This document shows, piece by piece, positions 8,567 through 18,308 of a stretch of DNA of 64,000 bases. This stretch comes from Streptomyces tendae (GTDB lineage Bacteria > Actinomycetota > Actinomycetes > Streptomycetales > Streptomycetaceae). How positions within the stretch are numbered: position 1 is the first letter of the stretch; every line of letters begins with the position of its first letter. A program made the translations under genes and the position numbers. The notes beneath the pieces were generated by a model. It saw only the letters and a list, made by a program, of their open reading frames with translations. It had not been told where the DNA came from and did not search any database. The stretch lies in contig NZ_CP043959.1 in NCBI RefSeq assembly GCF_008632955.1, positions 372,001 through 436,000 of the forward strand, in the 5' to 3' direction.

Positions 8567-9700
8567 ATGACGAGCATCGGTGGTGCTGCCTCTTCCGGGA
8601 TGGTCGACTGGAACCTCGCGGTCGCGACCGCGACCAGGCTCATGCGGCCGGGCCCCGACGTCAGCCGGGACGAGGCCCGCGCCGTCGTCGCGGAACTCCG
8701 CCGCCACGCGCAGGCCGCGGAGGAACACGTCCGCGGCTTCACCGGTCTCGGCACCGCCGAGACCCACGACACGCCCCTCCTCGTGGTGGACCGCCCCGGC
8801 TGGGTCCGGGCCAACGTCGCCGGCTTCCGCGAACTGCTCAAACCCCTGCTCGACAAGATGCAGGAGCGGCGCGGCACCAGCCCCGGCAACGCGGTCCTCG
8901 GCGCCGTCGGCGGCAAGGTCACCGGCGTGGAGCTGGGCATGCTGCTGTCCTTCCTCGCCTCCCGCGTCCTCGGCCAGTACGAGACCTTCGCCCCCGCGAC
9001 CCGCGACCTCCCGGCCGGCGCCAACGGCGGCGGACGGCTGCTGCTGGTCGCCCCGAACATCGTCCACGTCGAACGCGAACTCGACGTCGAGCCGCACGAC
9101 TTCCGCCTGTGGGTGACCCTCCACGAGGAGACCCACCGCACCCAGTTCACCGCCGTGCCCTGGCTGCGGGACCACCTGGAGGGTGAGATCCAGGCGTTCC
9201 TTCAGGAGACCGACGTCGACCCCATGACCGTCCTGGAACGGGTGCGCGAGGCGGCCCAGTCGCTCGCCGGCGGCCGTCCCGAGGGCGAGGAGGGCGACGA
9301 CGGACGCTCCCTTGTCGAGATCGTGCAGACCCCGGCCCAGCGCGAGATCCTCGGCCGGCTCACCGCGGTGATGTCCCTGCTGGAAGGGCACGCCGACTAC
9401 GTCATGGACGGCGTGGGCCCCGAGGTCGTGCCGAGCGTCGCCGAGATCCGCGAGAAGTTCCAGCAGCGCCGCGCCAAGGGCGCCTCCCGCCTGGACATGG
9501 CCCTGCGCAAGCTGCTCGGCCTGGACGCCAAGCTGCGGCAGTACCGCGACGGGGAACGCTTCGTCCGCGCGGTCGTCGACGAGGTCGGCATGGACGGCTT
9601 CAACCGCGTGTGGACCTCGCCCAACACGCTCCCCACCAAGGCGGAGATCGGCAAACCGGCGGACTGGATCACCCGGGTGCACCGCAAACCGGAGGCATGA
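8567..9700 (+). CDS. Zinc-dependent metalloprotease-like protein (DUF2342 / F420-biosynthesis-associated family)
   Basis: Predicted cytoplasmic zincin of 377 aa. The motif HEETHRTQF near residue 186 supplies the HExxH zinc ligands, and a downstream EGHADYVMDG segment near residue 277 fits the third ligand region of this family. It corresponds to mycobacterial Rv3626c, which lies in the same place between dacB and tilS. No signal peptide. The natural substrate is unknown; the old association with coenzyme F420 synthesis is by annotation only. Start ATG 8567 is fixed by the leaderless-type TACCGT box. TilS follows after 195 bp, probably with its own promoter. Confidence 0.85.
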   Translation: MTSIGGAASSGMVDWNLAVATATRLMRPGPDVSRDEARAVVAELRRHAQAAEEHVRGFTGLGTAETHDTPLLVVDRPGWVRANVAGFRELLKPLLDKMQERRGTSPGNAVLGAVGGKVTGVELGMLLSFLASRVLGQYETFAPATRDLPAGANGGGRLLLVAPNIVHVERELDVEPHDFRLWVTLHEETHRTQFTAVPWLRDHLEGEIQAFLQETDVDPMTVLERVREAAQSLAGGRPEGEEGDDGRSLVEIVQTPAQREILGRLTAVMSLLEGHADYVMDGVGPEVVPSVAEIREKFQQRRAKGASRLDMALRKLLGLDAKLRQYRDGERFVRAVVDEVGMDGFNRVWTSPNTLPTKAEIGKPADWITRVHRKPEA

Positions 9701-9895
9701 GCGCCGCGCCCCGGTCGCGCGGGGTGTCCGGCCGACGGCAGACGGACGCCCCGCCAATCACCCGTCCGAGGGACCGTGGGCCCAGGGCAGGCGTGCAATG
9801 CTCGGGGAACGGCCCGGTTCTGTCACCATCTACACACTCTGCGTGACCGAACCTTCGGGCTCAACCCCCCGGAACATCATCGAAGGGAACCGGAC

Positions 9896-10924
9896 ATGGG
9901 TCCCCATCCTGCGGTCGCGGCGATACGCCTGGCGGTCCGCCGCGTCCTCAACGACATCCTCGCCGAACACGGCCGACCGCCCGGCCGGCCCGCGACCGAC
10001 GAGCGGTCCTCCTCCCCGCTCGTCCTCGTGGCCTGCTCCGGCGGCGCCGACTCCATGGCACTCGCCTCCGCCCTCGCCTTCGAAGCCCCCCGGGCCGGCC
10101 TGCGCGCCGGCGGCGTGACCGTCGACCACGGCCTCCAGGCGGGCTCCGACCTGCGCGCCGCCGAGGTCGCCGCCCGGCTGCGCGAACTCGGTCTGGACCC
10201 CGTCGAGTCGGTCGCCGTCACCGTCGGCCGCGACGGCGGTCCGGAAGCCGCCGCCCGGGACGCCCGCTACGCCGCCCTGGACGCCGCCGCCGAGCGCCAC
10301 CGCGCCGCCGCGGTCCTGCTCGGCCACACCCGCGACGACCAGGCCGAGACGGTCCTGCTCGGCCTCGCCCGCGGCTCCGGCATCCGATCCCTGTCCGGCA
10401 TGGCCGCGGTCTCGGGGGCCGACGGCCGTTACCGGCGCCCCTTCCTCCGGCTCGACCGGCAGACCGCCCGCAAGGCCTGCATGGTGCAGTCCCTGCCCGT
10501 CTGGGACGACCCGCACAACGTCGACCCCGCCTACACCCGCTCCCGGCTGCGCCACGAGGGCCTGCCCGCCCTGGAGAAGGCCCTCGGCAAGGGCGTCGTC
10601 GAGGCTCTCGCCCGTACGGCCCAGCTCTCCCGCGACGACGCGGACGCCCTCGACGCCTGGGCCGGGAAGGCCGCGGCCGGCGTCCGCGACGACGACGGCC
10701 GCCTGGAGTGCGACGCCCTGCACGACCTGCCGCCCGCCGTGCGCCGGCGGGTGCTGCGCCGGGCCGCCATCGAGGCGGGCGCCCCGGCCGGTTCGCTGTT
10801 CGCCCGCCACATCGAGGAGGTCGACCGGCTGATCACCGGCTGGCGCGGCCAGGGGGCCATCAATCTCCCCGGCCGGGTCGTCGCCCGCCGGCAGGGTGGC
10901 AGACTGGTGATTCGGCAAGGCTGA
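9896..10924 (+). CDS. tilS: tRNA(Ile)-lysidine synthase
   Basis: Essential enzyme that adds lysine to C34 of the CAU-anticodon tRNA-Ile, using ATP, so that it reads AUA instead of AUG. The ATG at 9896 follows GAAGGGA at good spacing; 342 aa. The N-type ATP pyrophosphatase P-loop SGGADSM is at about residues 48-54, and [13 protein letters not shown] near residue 142 is the second signature of the family. The C-terminal tRNA-binding part is shorter and more divergent, as in other actinobacteria. hpt follows after about 65 bp, a linkage seen across many bacteria, often together with ftsH. Confidence 0.93.
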   Translation: MGPHPAVAAIRLAVRRVLNDILAEHGRPPGRPATDERSSSPLVLVACSGGADSMALASALAFEAPRAGLRAGGVTVDHGLQAGSDLRAAEVAARLRELGLDPVESVAVTVGRDGGPEAAARDARYAALDAAAERHRAAAVLLGHTRDDQAETVLLGLARGSGIRSLSGMAAVSGADGRYRRPFLRLDRQTARKACMVQSLPVWDDPHNVDPAYTRSRLRHEGLPALEKALGKGVVEALARTAQLSRDDADALDAWAGKAAAGVRDDDGRLECDALHDLPPAVRRRVLRRAAIEAGAPAGSLFARHIEEVDRLITGWRGQGAINLPGRVVARRQGGRLVIRQG

Positions 10925-10991
10925 ATCCGGACCCACCGACCCGTACGAGTCACGGGGCGGACCGGACCGGCCGGTGGGACGACCGAAAGTG

Positions 10992-11552
10992 ATGCGGGTG
11001 GACGCGAACGACATGGGTGCCGACCTCGAGAAGGTACTCATCACCAAGGAAGAGATCGACGCCAAGCTGGCGGAGCTGGCGGCGAAGATCGACGCGGAGT
11101 ACGCGGGCAAGGACCTGCTGATCGTCGGCGTGCTCAAGGGCGCGGTGATGGTGATGGCGGACCTCGCCCGGGCGCTGTCCACCCCCGTCACGATGGACTG
11201 GATGGCCGTGTCCTCGTACGGGGCGGGCACCCAGTCCTCCGGCGTGGTGCGGATCCTCAAGGACCTCGACACGGACATCAAGGGCCGGCACGTCCTGATC
11301 GTCGAGGACATCATCGACTCCGGACTGACCCTGTCCTGGCTGATCTCCAACCTCGGCTCGCGCGAGCCCGCCTCCCTCAAGGTGTGCACCTTGCTGCGCA
11401 AGCCCGAGGCCGCCAAGGTCGCCATCGACGTCGAATGGGTCGGCTTCGACATCCCCAACGAGTTCGTCGTCGGCTACGGCCTCGACTACGCCGAGAAGTA
11501 CCGCAACCTCCCGTTCGTGGGTACGCTCGCGCCCCACGTCTACGGCGGTTGA
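10992..11552 (+). CDS. hpt: Hypoxanthine phosphoribosyltransferase
   Basis: Purine salvage: hypoxanthine (or guanine) plus PRPP gives IMP (GMP). The 186-aa protein has the PRPP-binding loop [14 protein letters not shown] near residue 100-113, the flexible-loop region [11 protein letters not shown], and the C-terminal [15 protein letters not shown] motif of bacterial HPRTs. Start choice is uncertain: GTG 10989, ATG 10992 and ATG 11013 all fit, and no strong ribosome binding site singles one out; the conserved core begins at VLITKEEI. Located between tilS and ftsH, as in most actinobacteria. Confidence 0.94.
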   Translation: MRVDANDMGADLEKVLITKEEIDAKLAELAAKIDAEYAGKDLLIVGVLKGAVMVMADLARALSTPVTMDWMAVSSYGAGTQSSGVVRILKDLDTDIKGRHVLIVEDIIDSGLTLSWLISNLGSREPASLKVCTLLRKPEAAKVAIDVEWVGFDIPNEFVVGYGLDYAEKYRNLPFVGTLAPHVYGG

Positions 11553-11740
11553 CCCCTGGCGGCTCCGGCCGCCGTACGTGATCGGGAACCCCGGCGGGCT
11601 CCTCGGCGTTGGAGCTTGCGTGGACGCCACTGTCGGCCGTCCCCCGCAGCTTCGGGGGGCCATGCTGGGGTACCGTCCGAAGAACAGCCTTTATCAAACT
11701 CACTATGGCAGGAGGGACGGGGCGGCACCGCTCCGTATGG

Positions 11741-13780
11741 ATGGACGTGAAGCGATACTTCCGTGGGCCGGTCATGTGGATCGTGCTGGCCGTCCTTGCC
11801 GTGGTCGTGTTGATGCAGGTCGTCGGTTCGTCCGGCGGCTACAAGACGGTGGACACGGGCCAGGTCGTCCAGGCGATCAATGAGAACAAGGTCGAACAGG
11901 CCAAGCTGACCACCGGCGACGAGCAGATCATCAAGGTCGAGCTCAAGGACGGCCAGAAGGTCGAGGGCAGCTCGAAGATCCAGGCGAGCTACATCGGCGA
12001 CCAGGGCGTCACCATCGCCAGCACGCTGCAGGACAAGTTCCAGAACAAGCAGATCCCGGACGGCTACACGGTTTCGCCGTCCAAGCAGAACCCCTTCGTG
12101 AGCATTCTGCTGTCCCTGCTTCCCTTCGTCCTCATCGTGGTTGTCTTCCTGTTCCTGATGAATCAGATGCAGGGCGGCGGCTCCCGCGTCATGAACTTCG
12201 GCAAGTCCAAGGCGAAGCTCATCACCAAGGACACCCCGAAGACGACGTTCTCCGACGTCGCGGGCTCCGAGGAGGCCGTCGAGGAGCTCCACGAGATCAA
12301 GGAGTTCCTGCAGGAGCCGGCGAAGTTCCAGGCCGTCGGCGCCAAGATCCCCAAGGGCGTGCTGCTCTACGGCCCGCCCGGTACCGGCAAGACGCTGCTC
12401 GCGCGCGCCGTCGCCGGCGAGGCGGGCGTGCCGTTCTACTCGATCTCCGGTTCCGACTTCGTCGAGATGTTCGTCGGTGTCGGTGCCTCCCGGGTCCGTG
12501 ACCTGTTCGAGCAGGCCAAGGCCAACGCCCCCGCGATCGTCTTCGTCGACGAGATCGACGCGGTCGGCCGCCACCGCGGCGCCGGCCTCGGCGGCGGTCA
12601 CGACGAGCGTGAGCAGACCCTGAACCAGCTCCTCGTCGAGATGGACGGCTTCGACGTGAAGGGCGGCGTGATCCTCATCGCCGCCACGAACCGCCCGGAC
12701 ATCCTCGACCCGGCGCTGCTGCGTCCCGGCCGTTTCGACCGCCAGATCGCGGTCGACCGCCCGGACATGCAGGGCCGCCTCGAGATCCTCAAGGTGCACC
12801 AGAAGGGCAAGCCGGTCGCCCCGGACGTCGACCTCGGCGCCGTCGCCCGCCGCACGCCCGGCATGACCGGTGCCGACCTGGCCAACGTGCTGAACGAGGC
12901 CGCGCTGCTCACCGCGCGCAGCGACCAGAAGCTCATCGACAACCACATGCTCGACGAGGCGATCGACCGTGTGGTGGCGGGCCCGCAGAAGCGGACCCGG
13001 ATCATGTCGGACAAGGAGAAGAAGATCACCGCGTACCACGAGGGCGGACACGCCCTGGTCGCGGCGGCCTCACCGAACTCCGACCCCGTCCACAAGATCA
13101 CCATCCTGTCGAGAGGCCGTGCCCTCGGCTACACCATGGTCCTGCCGGACGAGGACAGGTACTCCACCACGCGCAACGAGATGCTGGACCAGCTGGCCTA
13201 CATGCTGGGCGGCCGCGCGGCGGAGGAGCTCGTCTTCCACGACCCGACCACCGGTGCCGCCAACGACATCGAGAAGGCCACCGGACTGGCCCGCGCGATG
13301 GTCACCCAGTACGGCATGACCGAGCGGCTCGGCGCCATCAAGTTCGGCGGCGACAACACCGAGCCCTTCCTCGGCCGGGAGATGGCTCACCAGCGCGACT
13401 ACTCGGAAGAGGTCGCCGCGCTGGTCGACGAAGAGGTCAAGAAGCTCATCGAGACCGCGCACAACGAGGCGTGGGAGATCCTCGTCGAGAACCGCGACGT
13501 CCTCGACAACCTGGTCCTGGCCCTCCTGGAGAAGGAGACGCTGGGCAAGGAGGAGATCGCCGAGATCTTCGCGCCGATCGTCAAGCGCCCGCCCAGGCCC
13601 GCCTGGACCGGTTCCTCCCGCCGTACGCCGTCCACCCGTCCGCCGGTCCTCTCCCCCAAGGAGCTGGCCCTGACGAACGGGGCGAACGGCGCCACGCCGG
13701 CCATCTCCACCGCGAAGACCGCCACGACGGAGCCCGCCCCGCAGCCGGAGCGGTCCCCGGAGGAGCGCCCGGAGAGCTGA
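11741..13780 (+). CDS. ftsH: ATP-dependent zinc metalloprotease FtsH
   Basis: Membrane-anchored hexameric AAA+ protease for membrane and regulatory proteins. About 679 aa: a first membrane segment at residues 10-28, an extracytoplasmic domain, a second at about 125-145, Walker A GPPGTGKT at 211-218, Walker B IVFVDEID, the second region of homology [20 protein letters not shown], and the zinc motif H433-EGG-H437. A Pro/Ser-rich tail follows. The start is not certain: ATG 11741 puts [10 protein letters not shown] directly before the membrane segment, but the only good Shine-Dalgarno-like AGGAGGGA (11710-11717) is 23 nt away, and ATG 11705 upstream is in frame. A strong terminator follows the gene. 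Confidence 0.95.
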   Translation: MDVKRYFRGPVMWIVLAVLAVVVLMQVVGSSGGYKTVDTGQVVQAINENKVEQAKLTTGDEQIIKVELKDGQKVEGSSKIQASYIGDQGVTIASTLQDKFQNKQIPDGYTVSPSKQNPFVSILLSLLPFVLIVVVFLFLMNQMQGGGSRVMNFGKSKAKLITKDTPKTTFSDVAGSEEAVEELHEIKEFLQEPAKFQAVGAKIPKGVLLYGPPGTGKTLLARAVAGEAGVPFYSISGSDFVEMFVGVGASRVRDLFEQAKANAPAIVFVDEIDAVGRHRGAGLGGGHDEREQTLNQLLVEMDGFDVKGGVILIAATNRPDILDPALLRPGRFDRQIAVDRPDMQGRLEILKVHQKGKPVAPDVDLGAVARRTPGMTGADLANVLNEAALLTARSDQKLIDNHMLDEAIDRVVAGPQKRTRIMSDKEKKITAYHEGGHALVAAASPNSDPVHKITILSRGRALGYTMVLPDEDRYSTTRNEMLDQLAYMLGGRAAEELVFHDPTTGAANDIEKATGLARAMVTQYGMTERLGAIKFGGDNTEPFLGREMAHQRDYSEEVAALVDEEVKKLIETAHNEAWEILVENRDVLDNLVLALLEKETLGKEEIAEIFAPIVKRPPRPAWTGSSRRTPSTRPPVLSPKELALTNGANGATPAISTAKTATTEPAPQPERSPEERPES

Positions 13781-13816
13781 TCCAAGGCTCCCCGTGCCCC
13801 GCCGGGCCCGGAATGG

Positions 13817-13856
13817 ATGCCGCGTCCCCCAGGTTCTAGCCTGGGGGACGCGGCAT
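13817..13856 (+). terminator. ftsH terminator
   Basis: Perfect 17-bp stem (13817-13833 with 13840-13856), 6-nt loop TTCTAG, followed by TTTGCG. Lies between the ftsH stop and folE and should insulate the two. Confidence 0.88.
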
Positions 13857-13920
13857 TTGCGTAACCCGCGGTTCGAGACGCGTGCCCCTCACGCGTGCAG
13901 GCACAGGAACGAGGCACCCC

Positions 13921-14526
13921 ATGACCGACCCCGTGACGCTGGACGGCATAGCCCCCGTCGGCGAGTTCGACGAGAAGCGGGCGCAGAACGCCGTGCGCGA
14001 GCTGCTCATCGCGGTGGGCGAGGACCCGGACCGTGAGGGCCTGCAGGAGACGCCGGCGCGGGTGGCGCGGGCGTACCGGGAGATCTTCGCGGGGCTGTGG
14101 CAGAAGCCCGAGGACGTCCTGACGACGACGTTCGACATCGGCCACGACGAGATGGTGCTGGTCAAGGACATCGAGGTGTACTCGACATGTGAGCATCATC
14201 TGGTGCCGTTCCGGGGCGTGGCGCACGTCGGGTACATCCCGTCCACCAGCGGCAAGATCACCGGGCTGTCCAAGCTGGCCCGGCTGGTCGACGTCTACGC
14301 CCGCCGCCCGCAGGTGCAGGAACGACTCACCACGCAGATCGCCGACTCGCTGATGGAGATCCTGGAGCCGCGCGGGGTGATCGTGGTCGTGGAGTGCGAG
14401 CACATGTGCATGTCGATGCGGGGCATCCGCAAACCCGGCGCCAAGACGCTCACCTCGGCCGTGCGCGGCCAGCTGCGGGACGCGGCGACCCGCAACGAGG
14501 CGATGAGCCTGATCATGGCGCGCTGA
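13921..14526 (+). CDS. folE: GTP cyclohydrolase I
   Basis: First step of tetrahydrofolate synthesis: GTP to 7,8-dihydroneopterin triphosphate plus formate. 201 aa, normal length. Zinc ligands are visible as C90 in [10 protein letters not shown] and C159/C163 in [11 protein letters not shown]. The start ATG 13921 follows GGAACGAGGC. The other folate genes (folP, folB, folK) lie just downstream but on the opposite strand, so the pathway is split into two converging transcription units meeting at a 50-bp palindrome. Confidence 0.97.
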   Translation: MTDPVTLDGIAPVGEFDEKRAQNAVRELLIAVGEDPDREGLQETPARVARAYREIFAGLWQKPEDVLTTTFDIGHDEMVLVKDIEVYSTCEHHLVPFRGVAHVGYIPSTSGKITGLSKLARLVDVYARRPQVQERLTTQIADSLMEILEPRGVIVVVECEHMCMSMRGIRKPGAKTLTSAVRGQLRDAATRNEAMSLIMAR

Positions 14527-14548
14527 CGTCGTACGCGGAGATAGGGGC

Positions 14549-14598
14549 CACGGAAGAAGGGGGCATGGTTCGCGCGAACCATGCCCCCTTCTTCCGTG
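14549..14598. terminator. Bidirectional terminator, perfect 50-bp palindrome
   Basis: Two perfect 25-nt arms (14549-14573 and 14574-14598) with no spacer, between convergent folE and the DUF3180 gene. An outer 10-bp inverted repeat, GACGTCGTAC at 14525-14534 and its complement at 14598-14607, nests around it. Confidence 0.9.
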
Positions 14599-14608
14599 TA
14601 CGACGTCC

Positions 14609-15100
14609 CTAGCTCGCCGGGGCCGTGCCCGGGTGGTTGTCGTCGTCCTCGTCCTCCGGGAGCTTGCAGACCCGCTCCAGGAAGATCGCCGCCGCTATCA
14701 CGCCGATGCCCGCGACGACCGAGAAGCCGGCGTAGATGGCCTGGTCGCGGCGGGCGGGGATGTCCAGGGAGCCCAGCAGGACCACGAAGGTGCCGCCGTA
14801 CAGGCCCGCGACCAGGGCGGCCACCAGGGCACTGGCCTGCCCGAAGACCACCGCGCGGGCCGCCATCAGGGGGTCGACGCCCTTGGCGTCGGGCCGGCGC
14901 TCGCGCTGCGCCTTGAGGCGGGCCCGCAGCGAGAGCGCGGTGGCCGCGAGGACCACGGCGATCAGGGCGAGCACGATGGGCGCGGCGACGGGCACGCTGG
15001 GGAGGGTCCCGAAGGAGTTCCACAGGCGGGCCCCGGCCCAGGACAGGACTCCGGCGACGACGAAGACGCCGGCCAGCACCCTGATGCGCAGCTCTTTCAC
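14609..15100 (-). CDS. DUF3180 family membrane protein
   Basis: Small polytopic membrane protein of 163 aa with four predicted membrane segments (about residues 7-25, 38-58, 83-103, 118-137) and an acidic C-terminal end (EDEDDDN). It starts 60 bp after folK and is read in the same direction. DUF3180 proteins follow folK in most actinobacteria (Rv3605c in M. tuberculosis), which suggests a link to the folate operon, but no biochemical role is known to me. ATG 15100 is preceded by GAAGGGACACC in the sense direction, a reasonable ribosome binding site. Confidence 0.85.
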   Translation of the reverse strand: MKELRIRVLAGVFVVAGVLSWAGARLWNSFGTLPSVPVAAPIVLALIAVVLAATALSLRARLKAQRERRPDAKGVDPLMAARAVVFGQASALVAALVAGLYGGTFVVLLGSLDIPARRDQAIYAGFSVVAGIGVIAAAIFLERVCKLPEDEDDDNHPGTAPAS

Positions 15101-15160
15101 GGTGTCCCTTCGCGTTCCCCGGACCGGTGCCCCGGGCTGTGGCCGTCTCGACCTTAACGG

Positions 15161-15772
15161 CTACTCGGGCAGCCGGAGTTCCAGGTCGGCGCGGGGCGTG
15201 ACACCTTCGCGGGTGACGGCGTCCAGCAGGTCGGCCACGGGGCCGCGGCCCGGGAGCTCCGCCGCGGGGTCGATGTCGTGCCAGGGGGCCAGCACGAAGG
15301 CCCGCTCGTGGGCGCGCGGGTGCGGGAGGGTGAGCTGTGGGTCGTCCGAGTGGAGGTCGGCGTAGGCGACGATGTCCACGTCCAGGGTGCGCGGGCCCCA
15401 GCGCTCGTCCCGTACGCGGTGGAAGGCCTCCTCGACGGCGTGCGCGCGCTCCAGGAGGGAGGACGGCGGCAGGGTCGTCCGCAGGACGGCGACCGCGTTG
15501 AAGTAGGACGGCTGGCTGCCGGGATCGACGCCCCAGGGCTCCGTCTCGTACACGGGGGAGACGGCCTTGACCCGGATGCCCGGGGTGTCCTCCAGGGCGT
15601 CCACGGCCCCCTGCAGGGTTTCCAGGCGGTTGCCCAGGTTGGCGCCGAGGGAGACCACGGCCCGTTTGGGGTTCTGCAGGGTGGTGTCGGCCGCGTCCAC
15701 CTGCTCGACCACGGAGGCGGGGACGGGCTGGACGGTCGGGTCGGTGTGGCCCGTGGTGGACGGCCTGGTCAT
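15161..15772 (-). CDS. folK: 2-amino-4-hydroxy-6-hydroxymethyldihydropteridine pyrophosphokinase
   Basis: Transfers pyrophosphate from ATP to 6-hydroxymethyl-dihydropterin, preparing the substrate of FolP. 203 aa; the first 35 residues are a non-conserved extension, then VVSLGANLGNRLETLQ (substrate site) and the diagnostic RWGPRTLDVDIVAY near residue 132, with LPHPRAHERAFVL after it. The ATG at 15772 overlaps the folB stop as ATGA, indicating translational coupling. Confidence 0.96.
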   Translation of the reverse strand: MTRPSTTGHTDPTVQPVPASVVEQVDAADTTLQNPKRAVVSLGANLGNRLETLQGAVDALEDTPGIRVKAVSPVYETEPWGVDPGSQPSYFNAVAVLRTTLPPSSLLERAHAVEEAFHRVRDERWGPRTLDVDIVAYADLHSDDPQLTLPHPRAHERAFVLAPWHDIDPAAELPGRGPVADLLDAVTREGVTPRADLELRLPE

Positions 15773-16128
15773 ACGCGGCTCCGGGTGATGGTGACGGTCA
15801 CGTCGTCGAAGGGCACGGTGATCGGCGCGTCCGGCTTGTGGACGCATACCTCGACCTCCCGCACGGCGTCGTGCTTCAGGCAGACCTGGGCGATGCGCTC
15901 GGCGAGGGTCTCGATGAGGTTGAGGGGCTCGCCCTCTACGACGGCCACCACCTCCTCCGCGACGATGCCGTAGTGCACGGTCTTCGTCAGGTCGTCGTCG
16001 GCGGCGGCCGGGCGGGTGTCCAGGCCGAGGACCAGGTCCACGAGGAAGGTCTGGCCCTCCTCGCGCTCCTTCGGGAACACACCGTGGTGCCCGCGGGCCT
16101 TCAGGCCGCGCAGCGCGACACGATCCAC
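15769..16128 (-). CDS. folB: Dihydroneopterin aldolase
   Basis: Cleaves dihydroneopterin to 6-hydroxymethyl-dihydropterin and glycolaldehyde. 119 aa from GTG 16128, which has AGGAG 8 nt upstream; GTG 16137 is in frame but its AGGA would be adjacent to the codon. Typical motifs: the start VDRVALRGLKARGHHGVFP, the catalytic-loop HYGIVAEEV near residue 54, ETLAERIAQ near residue 74 and VHKPDAPI (the catalytic Lys) near residue 100. The gap of about 250 bp to the upstream NTF2-like gene contains only weak promoter-like sequence (a TAGATT at 16204-16199 on this strand). Confidence 0.96.
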   Translation of the reverse strand: MDRVALRGLKARGHHGVFPKEREEGQTFLVDLVLGLDTRPAAADDDLTKTVHYGIVAEEVVAVVEGEPLNLIETLAERIAQVCLKHDAVREVEVCVHKPDAPITVPFDDVTVTITRSRV

Positions 16129-16378
16129 GCGAATCACTCCTGCAGTCGTCGGTCCGGCCGGTCGGTGCCTGTGCGGACGGCACACCGGCCCGTCTTTGAA
16201 TCTACCCGCGGCGGGCGGCGGAGCCGGTGGCGCGGGTGGCCGTCGCGGTCCGGCGTCCGTCGTCCTCACTGTGCGTCTGCCCGGCCGGGGCGGGGTGCTC
16301 ACGGGCCGGTGGCGTCCGGCGCGTCGCCCGTGGTGATTCCCGCCACGCGGGGCGGCCGCCGGGCGCGCCCCGTGCCGG

Positions 16379-16882
16379 TCAGGCCGGTGCCTCGTCGTCC
16401 TCGTCGTCGTCCTCCTCGGCGAGGACGGGTGAGGCGTGGTGCGACCAGAGCTTCCAGCCGGCCGGGGTGCGGCGGTAGACGTTCGTGGCGACGACGAGCT
16501 GGCCGACCAGGGGGCCCAGTTCCTCGCCGGCCTCCGGGGCAGGCCCGCCGCTGAGGATGTTCTCCGTGCAGGTCACCACGGCGGTGTCGCCGGTGACGGA
16601 GACGTGCACGTCGGTGAGGAAGAACTGGATGTAGTCGGTGTTCGCCATGATCAGGGCGTACGACCTGAGGACCTCGCCGCGCCCGGTGAGCACGGGCCAG
16701 CCGGGGTGCACGCAGGAGACCACGCCGCTGTCGGCGGGGTCGTGGTACGTCTCGTCGACCCCGAGGTCGGCGGGGGTGAGCCAGGCGGACGCGACCTCCT
16801 CGAAGTCGCCCCGCTCCAGCGCCTCGTAAAAGGCGGTGTTGGCGGCCTCGACCTGCTCGACGTCGGTGTGGGGAGCGGTCAC
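16379..16882 (-). CDS. Nuclear transport factor 2 (NTF2/SnoaL)-like protein
   Basis: Predicted 167-aa cytoplasmic protein with the cone-shaped NTF2-like fold: the pattern VEAANTAFYEALERGDFEEVASAW is the first helix pair, followed by CVHPGWPVLTGRGEVL, a conserved segment of this actinobacterial subgroup, and a C-terminal beta sheet ending WKLWSHHASPV. The tail is acidic (EEDDDEDDE). GTG 16882 overlaps the folP stop as GTGA and has GGAAGGAGCCTG directly before it, so it is coupled to folP. Members are often placed in folate operons without known activity; a ketosteroid-isomerase-like fold does not fix the reaction. Confidence 0.85.
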   Translation of the reverse strand: MTAPHTDVEQVEAANTAFYEALERGDFEEVASAWLTPADLGVDETYHDPADSGVVSCVHPGWPVLTGRGEVLRSYALIMANTDYIQFFLTDVHVSVTGDTAVVTCTENILSGGPAPEAGEELGPLVGQLVVATNVYRRTPAGWKLWSHHASPVLAEEDDDEDDEAPA

Positions 16883-17784
16883 CAGGCTCCTTCCGCGCCA
16901 GATGGGGGAGGTGTGGGGCCGTCGGCGCGCGCCTGGTCTATCGCGCGGACGACCCGTACGGCGTCCGCGCTGGCGCGGACCTCGTGCACGCGCACCGCCC
17001 AGGCGCCGGCCTGCGCGGAGAGGGCGGAGACGGCGGCGGTGGCCGCGTCGCGCTCCCGGGCCGGCGGGGGCGGGGCTTCGGGGCCGGCCAGTACCCGGCC
17101 GAGGAACCGCTTGCGGGACGCGGCGACGAGCAGGGGGTGGCCGAGGCGTGTCAGGCGGTCGAGTCGGGCGAGCAGCGCGAGGTCGTGTCCGGCGTCCTTG
17201 GAGAAGCCGAGGCCGGGGTCGACGATCACGCGGTCGGCGGCGACACCGCCCTCCAGCACGGTCTCCACGCGCGCGCGCAGTTCGTCGGCGACCTCGGTGA
17301 CCACGTCGTCGTACACGCCCCGGACGTTGCCGCCCTCCAGGAAGCCGCGCCAGTGCATGACGACGAACGGCGCGCCGGCGGCGGCCACGACGCCGATCAT
17401 GGCGGGGTCGGCGAGGCCGCCGCTGACGTCGTTGACCAGGGCGGCGCCGGCCGCGAGCGACTGCTCGGCGACGGAGGCGCGCATGGTGTCGACGGAGACG
17501 GTGACGCCTTCGGCGGCGAGGCCGCGGACGACCGGGATGACGCGCTTGAGCTCCTCGGCCTCGTCGACGCGGGTGGCGCCGGGGCGGGTGGACTCGCCGC
17601 CCACGTCGATCAGGTCGGCGCCCTGGGCGACCAGGTCGAGGCCGTGCTTGACGGCGGTCGTCGTGTCGAACCAGCGGCCGCCGTCGGAGAAGGAGTCGGG
17701 GGTGACGTTCACGACTCCCATGACCGCGCACCGGTCCCAGTGGGGGAGGCCCGCGATCTGACGGCGTCCGCTGTGATTGCTCAT
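16879..17784 (-). CDS. folP: Dihydropteroate synthase
   Basis: Condenses 6-hydroxymethyl-dihydropterin pyrophosphate with p-aminobenzoate; target of sulfonamides. 301 aa. Motifs: MGVVNVTPDSFSDGG near residue 22, DVGGESTRPGA near residue 60, VSVDTMRASVAE, VNDVSGG, and ASRKRFLGRVL near residue 227. The C-terminal 30 residues vary. ATG 17784 lies 6 nt after TACGCT, so the mRNA is probably leaderless; it heads the unit folP-NTF2-(gap)-folB-folK-DUF3180. Confidence 0.96.
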   Translation of the reverse strand: MSNHSGRRQIAGLPHWDRCAVMGVVNVTPDSFSDGGRWFDTTTAVKHGLDLVAQGADLIDVGGESTRPGATRVDEAEELKRVIPVVRGLAAEGVTVSVDTMRASVAEQSLAAGAALVNDVSGGLADPAMIGVVAAAGAPFVVMHWRGFLEGGNVRGVYDDVVTEVADELRARVETVLEGGVAADRVIVDPGLGFSKDAGHDLALLARLDRLTRLGHPLLVAASRKRFLGRVLAGPEAPPPPARERDAATAAVSALSAQAGAWAVRVHEVRASADAVRVVRAIDQARADGPTPPPSGAEGAW

Positions 17785-17790
17785 ACGTTC

Positions 17791-17796
17791 AGCGTA
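17791..17796 (-). promoter_or_regulatory. -10 box of a probable leaderless promoter (folP)
   Basis: TACGCT on the minus strand, 6 nt before the folP ATG. Confidence 0.6.
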
Positions 17797-18308
17797 GGCC
17801 CCGGGGCGGGTCCCGGATGCCGCGCGGGCCGGTGGGCGGGGCGCGGGGAAACGCGGCGGCGGGGATTGCCGGAGTCTTTCGCCCCCGCATTGCGGCGGGG
17901 CTGCGCGCGCGAAGATCGAGGGAGGCGGGAAAGGGCGGGAAACGCGGTTCACGGCGGGGCGGGCGGAACGGGATCTCGGGTCGAGATCCGTGACTCGGGG
18001 AGGCGCCGGGTGGGGCGTCGTTTCGGGGCGCGCGGGTGGGAGCGGGCCGGGGGCGGGCGCGGCGCGGGCGGGGGCGCGCCCGGCGGGAGGAGCGCGGAGG
18101 GGGCCCAGGGCGGCGGTGGCGGGGCGAAGTGGAATGCCGGGAGCGGGAGTTGTGCGCCAACCGGGCCCAGAAATGATCTTGATGAAATTGCAAGATGCCG
18201 CTATTCACGGGCGCCCCGGTTCGCCGTTGGGCTGTGAAACGCCTCAACTCGCTTTCTTTTTGCGGGGCGGGGCACCATCATTCGCCTACGCGCGGTAAGT
18301 TTCTGGCC
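17797..18308. other. Divergent intergenic region, folP / coiled-coil protein gene
   Basis: Over 500 bp without a recognisable gene; very G+C-rich. It holds a degenerate copy of the 21-bp intergenic repeat (17838-17856) and, near its right end, a promoter-like TTGATG (18179-18184), 17 bp, TATTCA (18202-18207) pointing toward the gene at 18309. The A+T-richer patch 18170-18260 is the only likely regulatory part. Confidence 0.5.
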
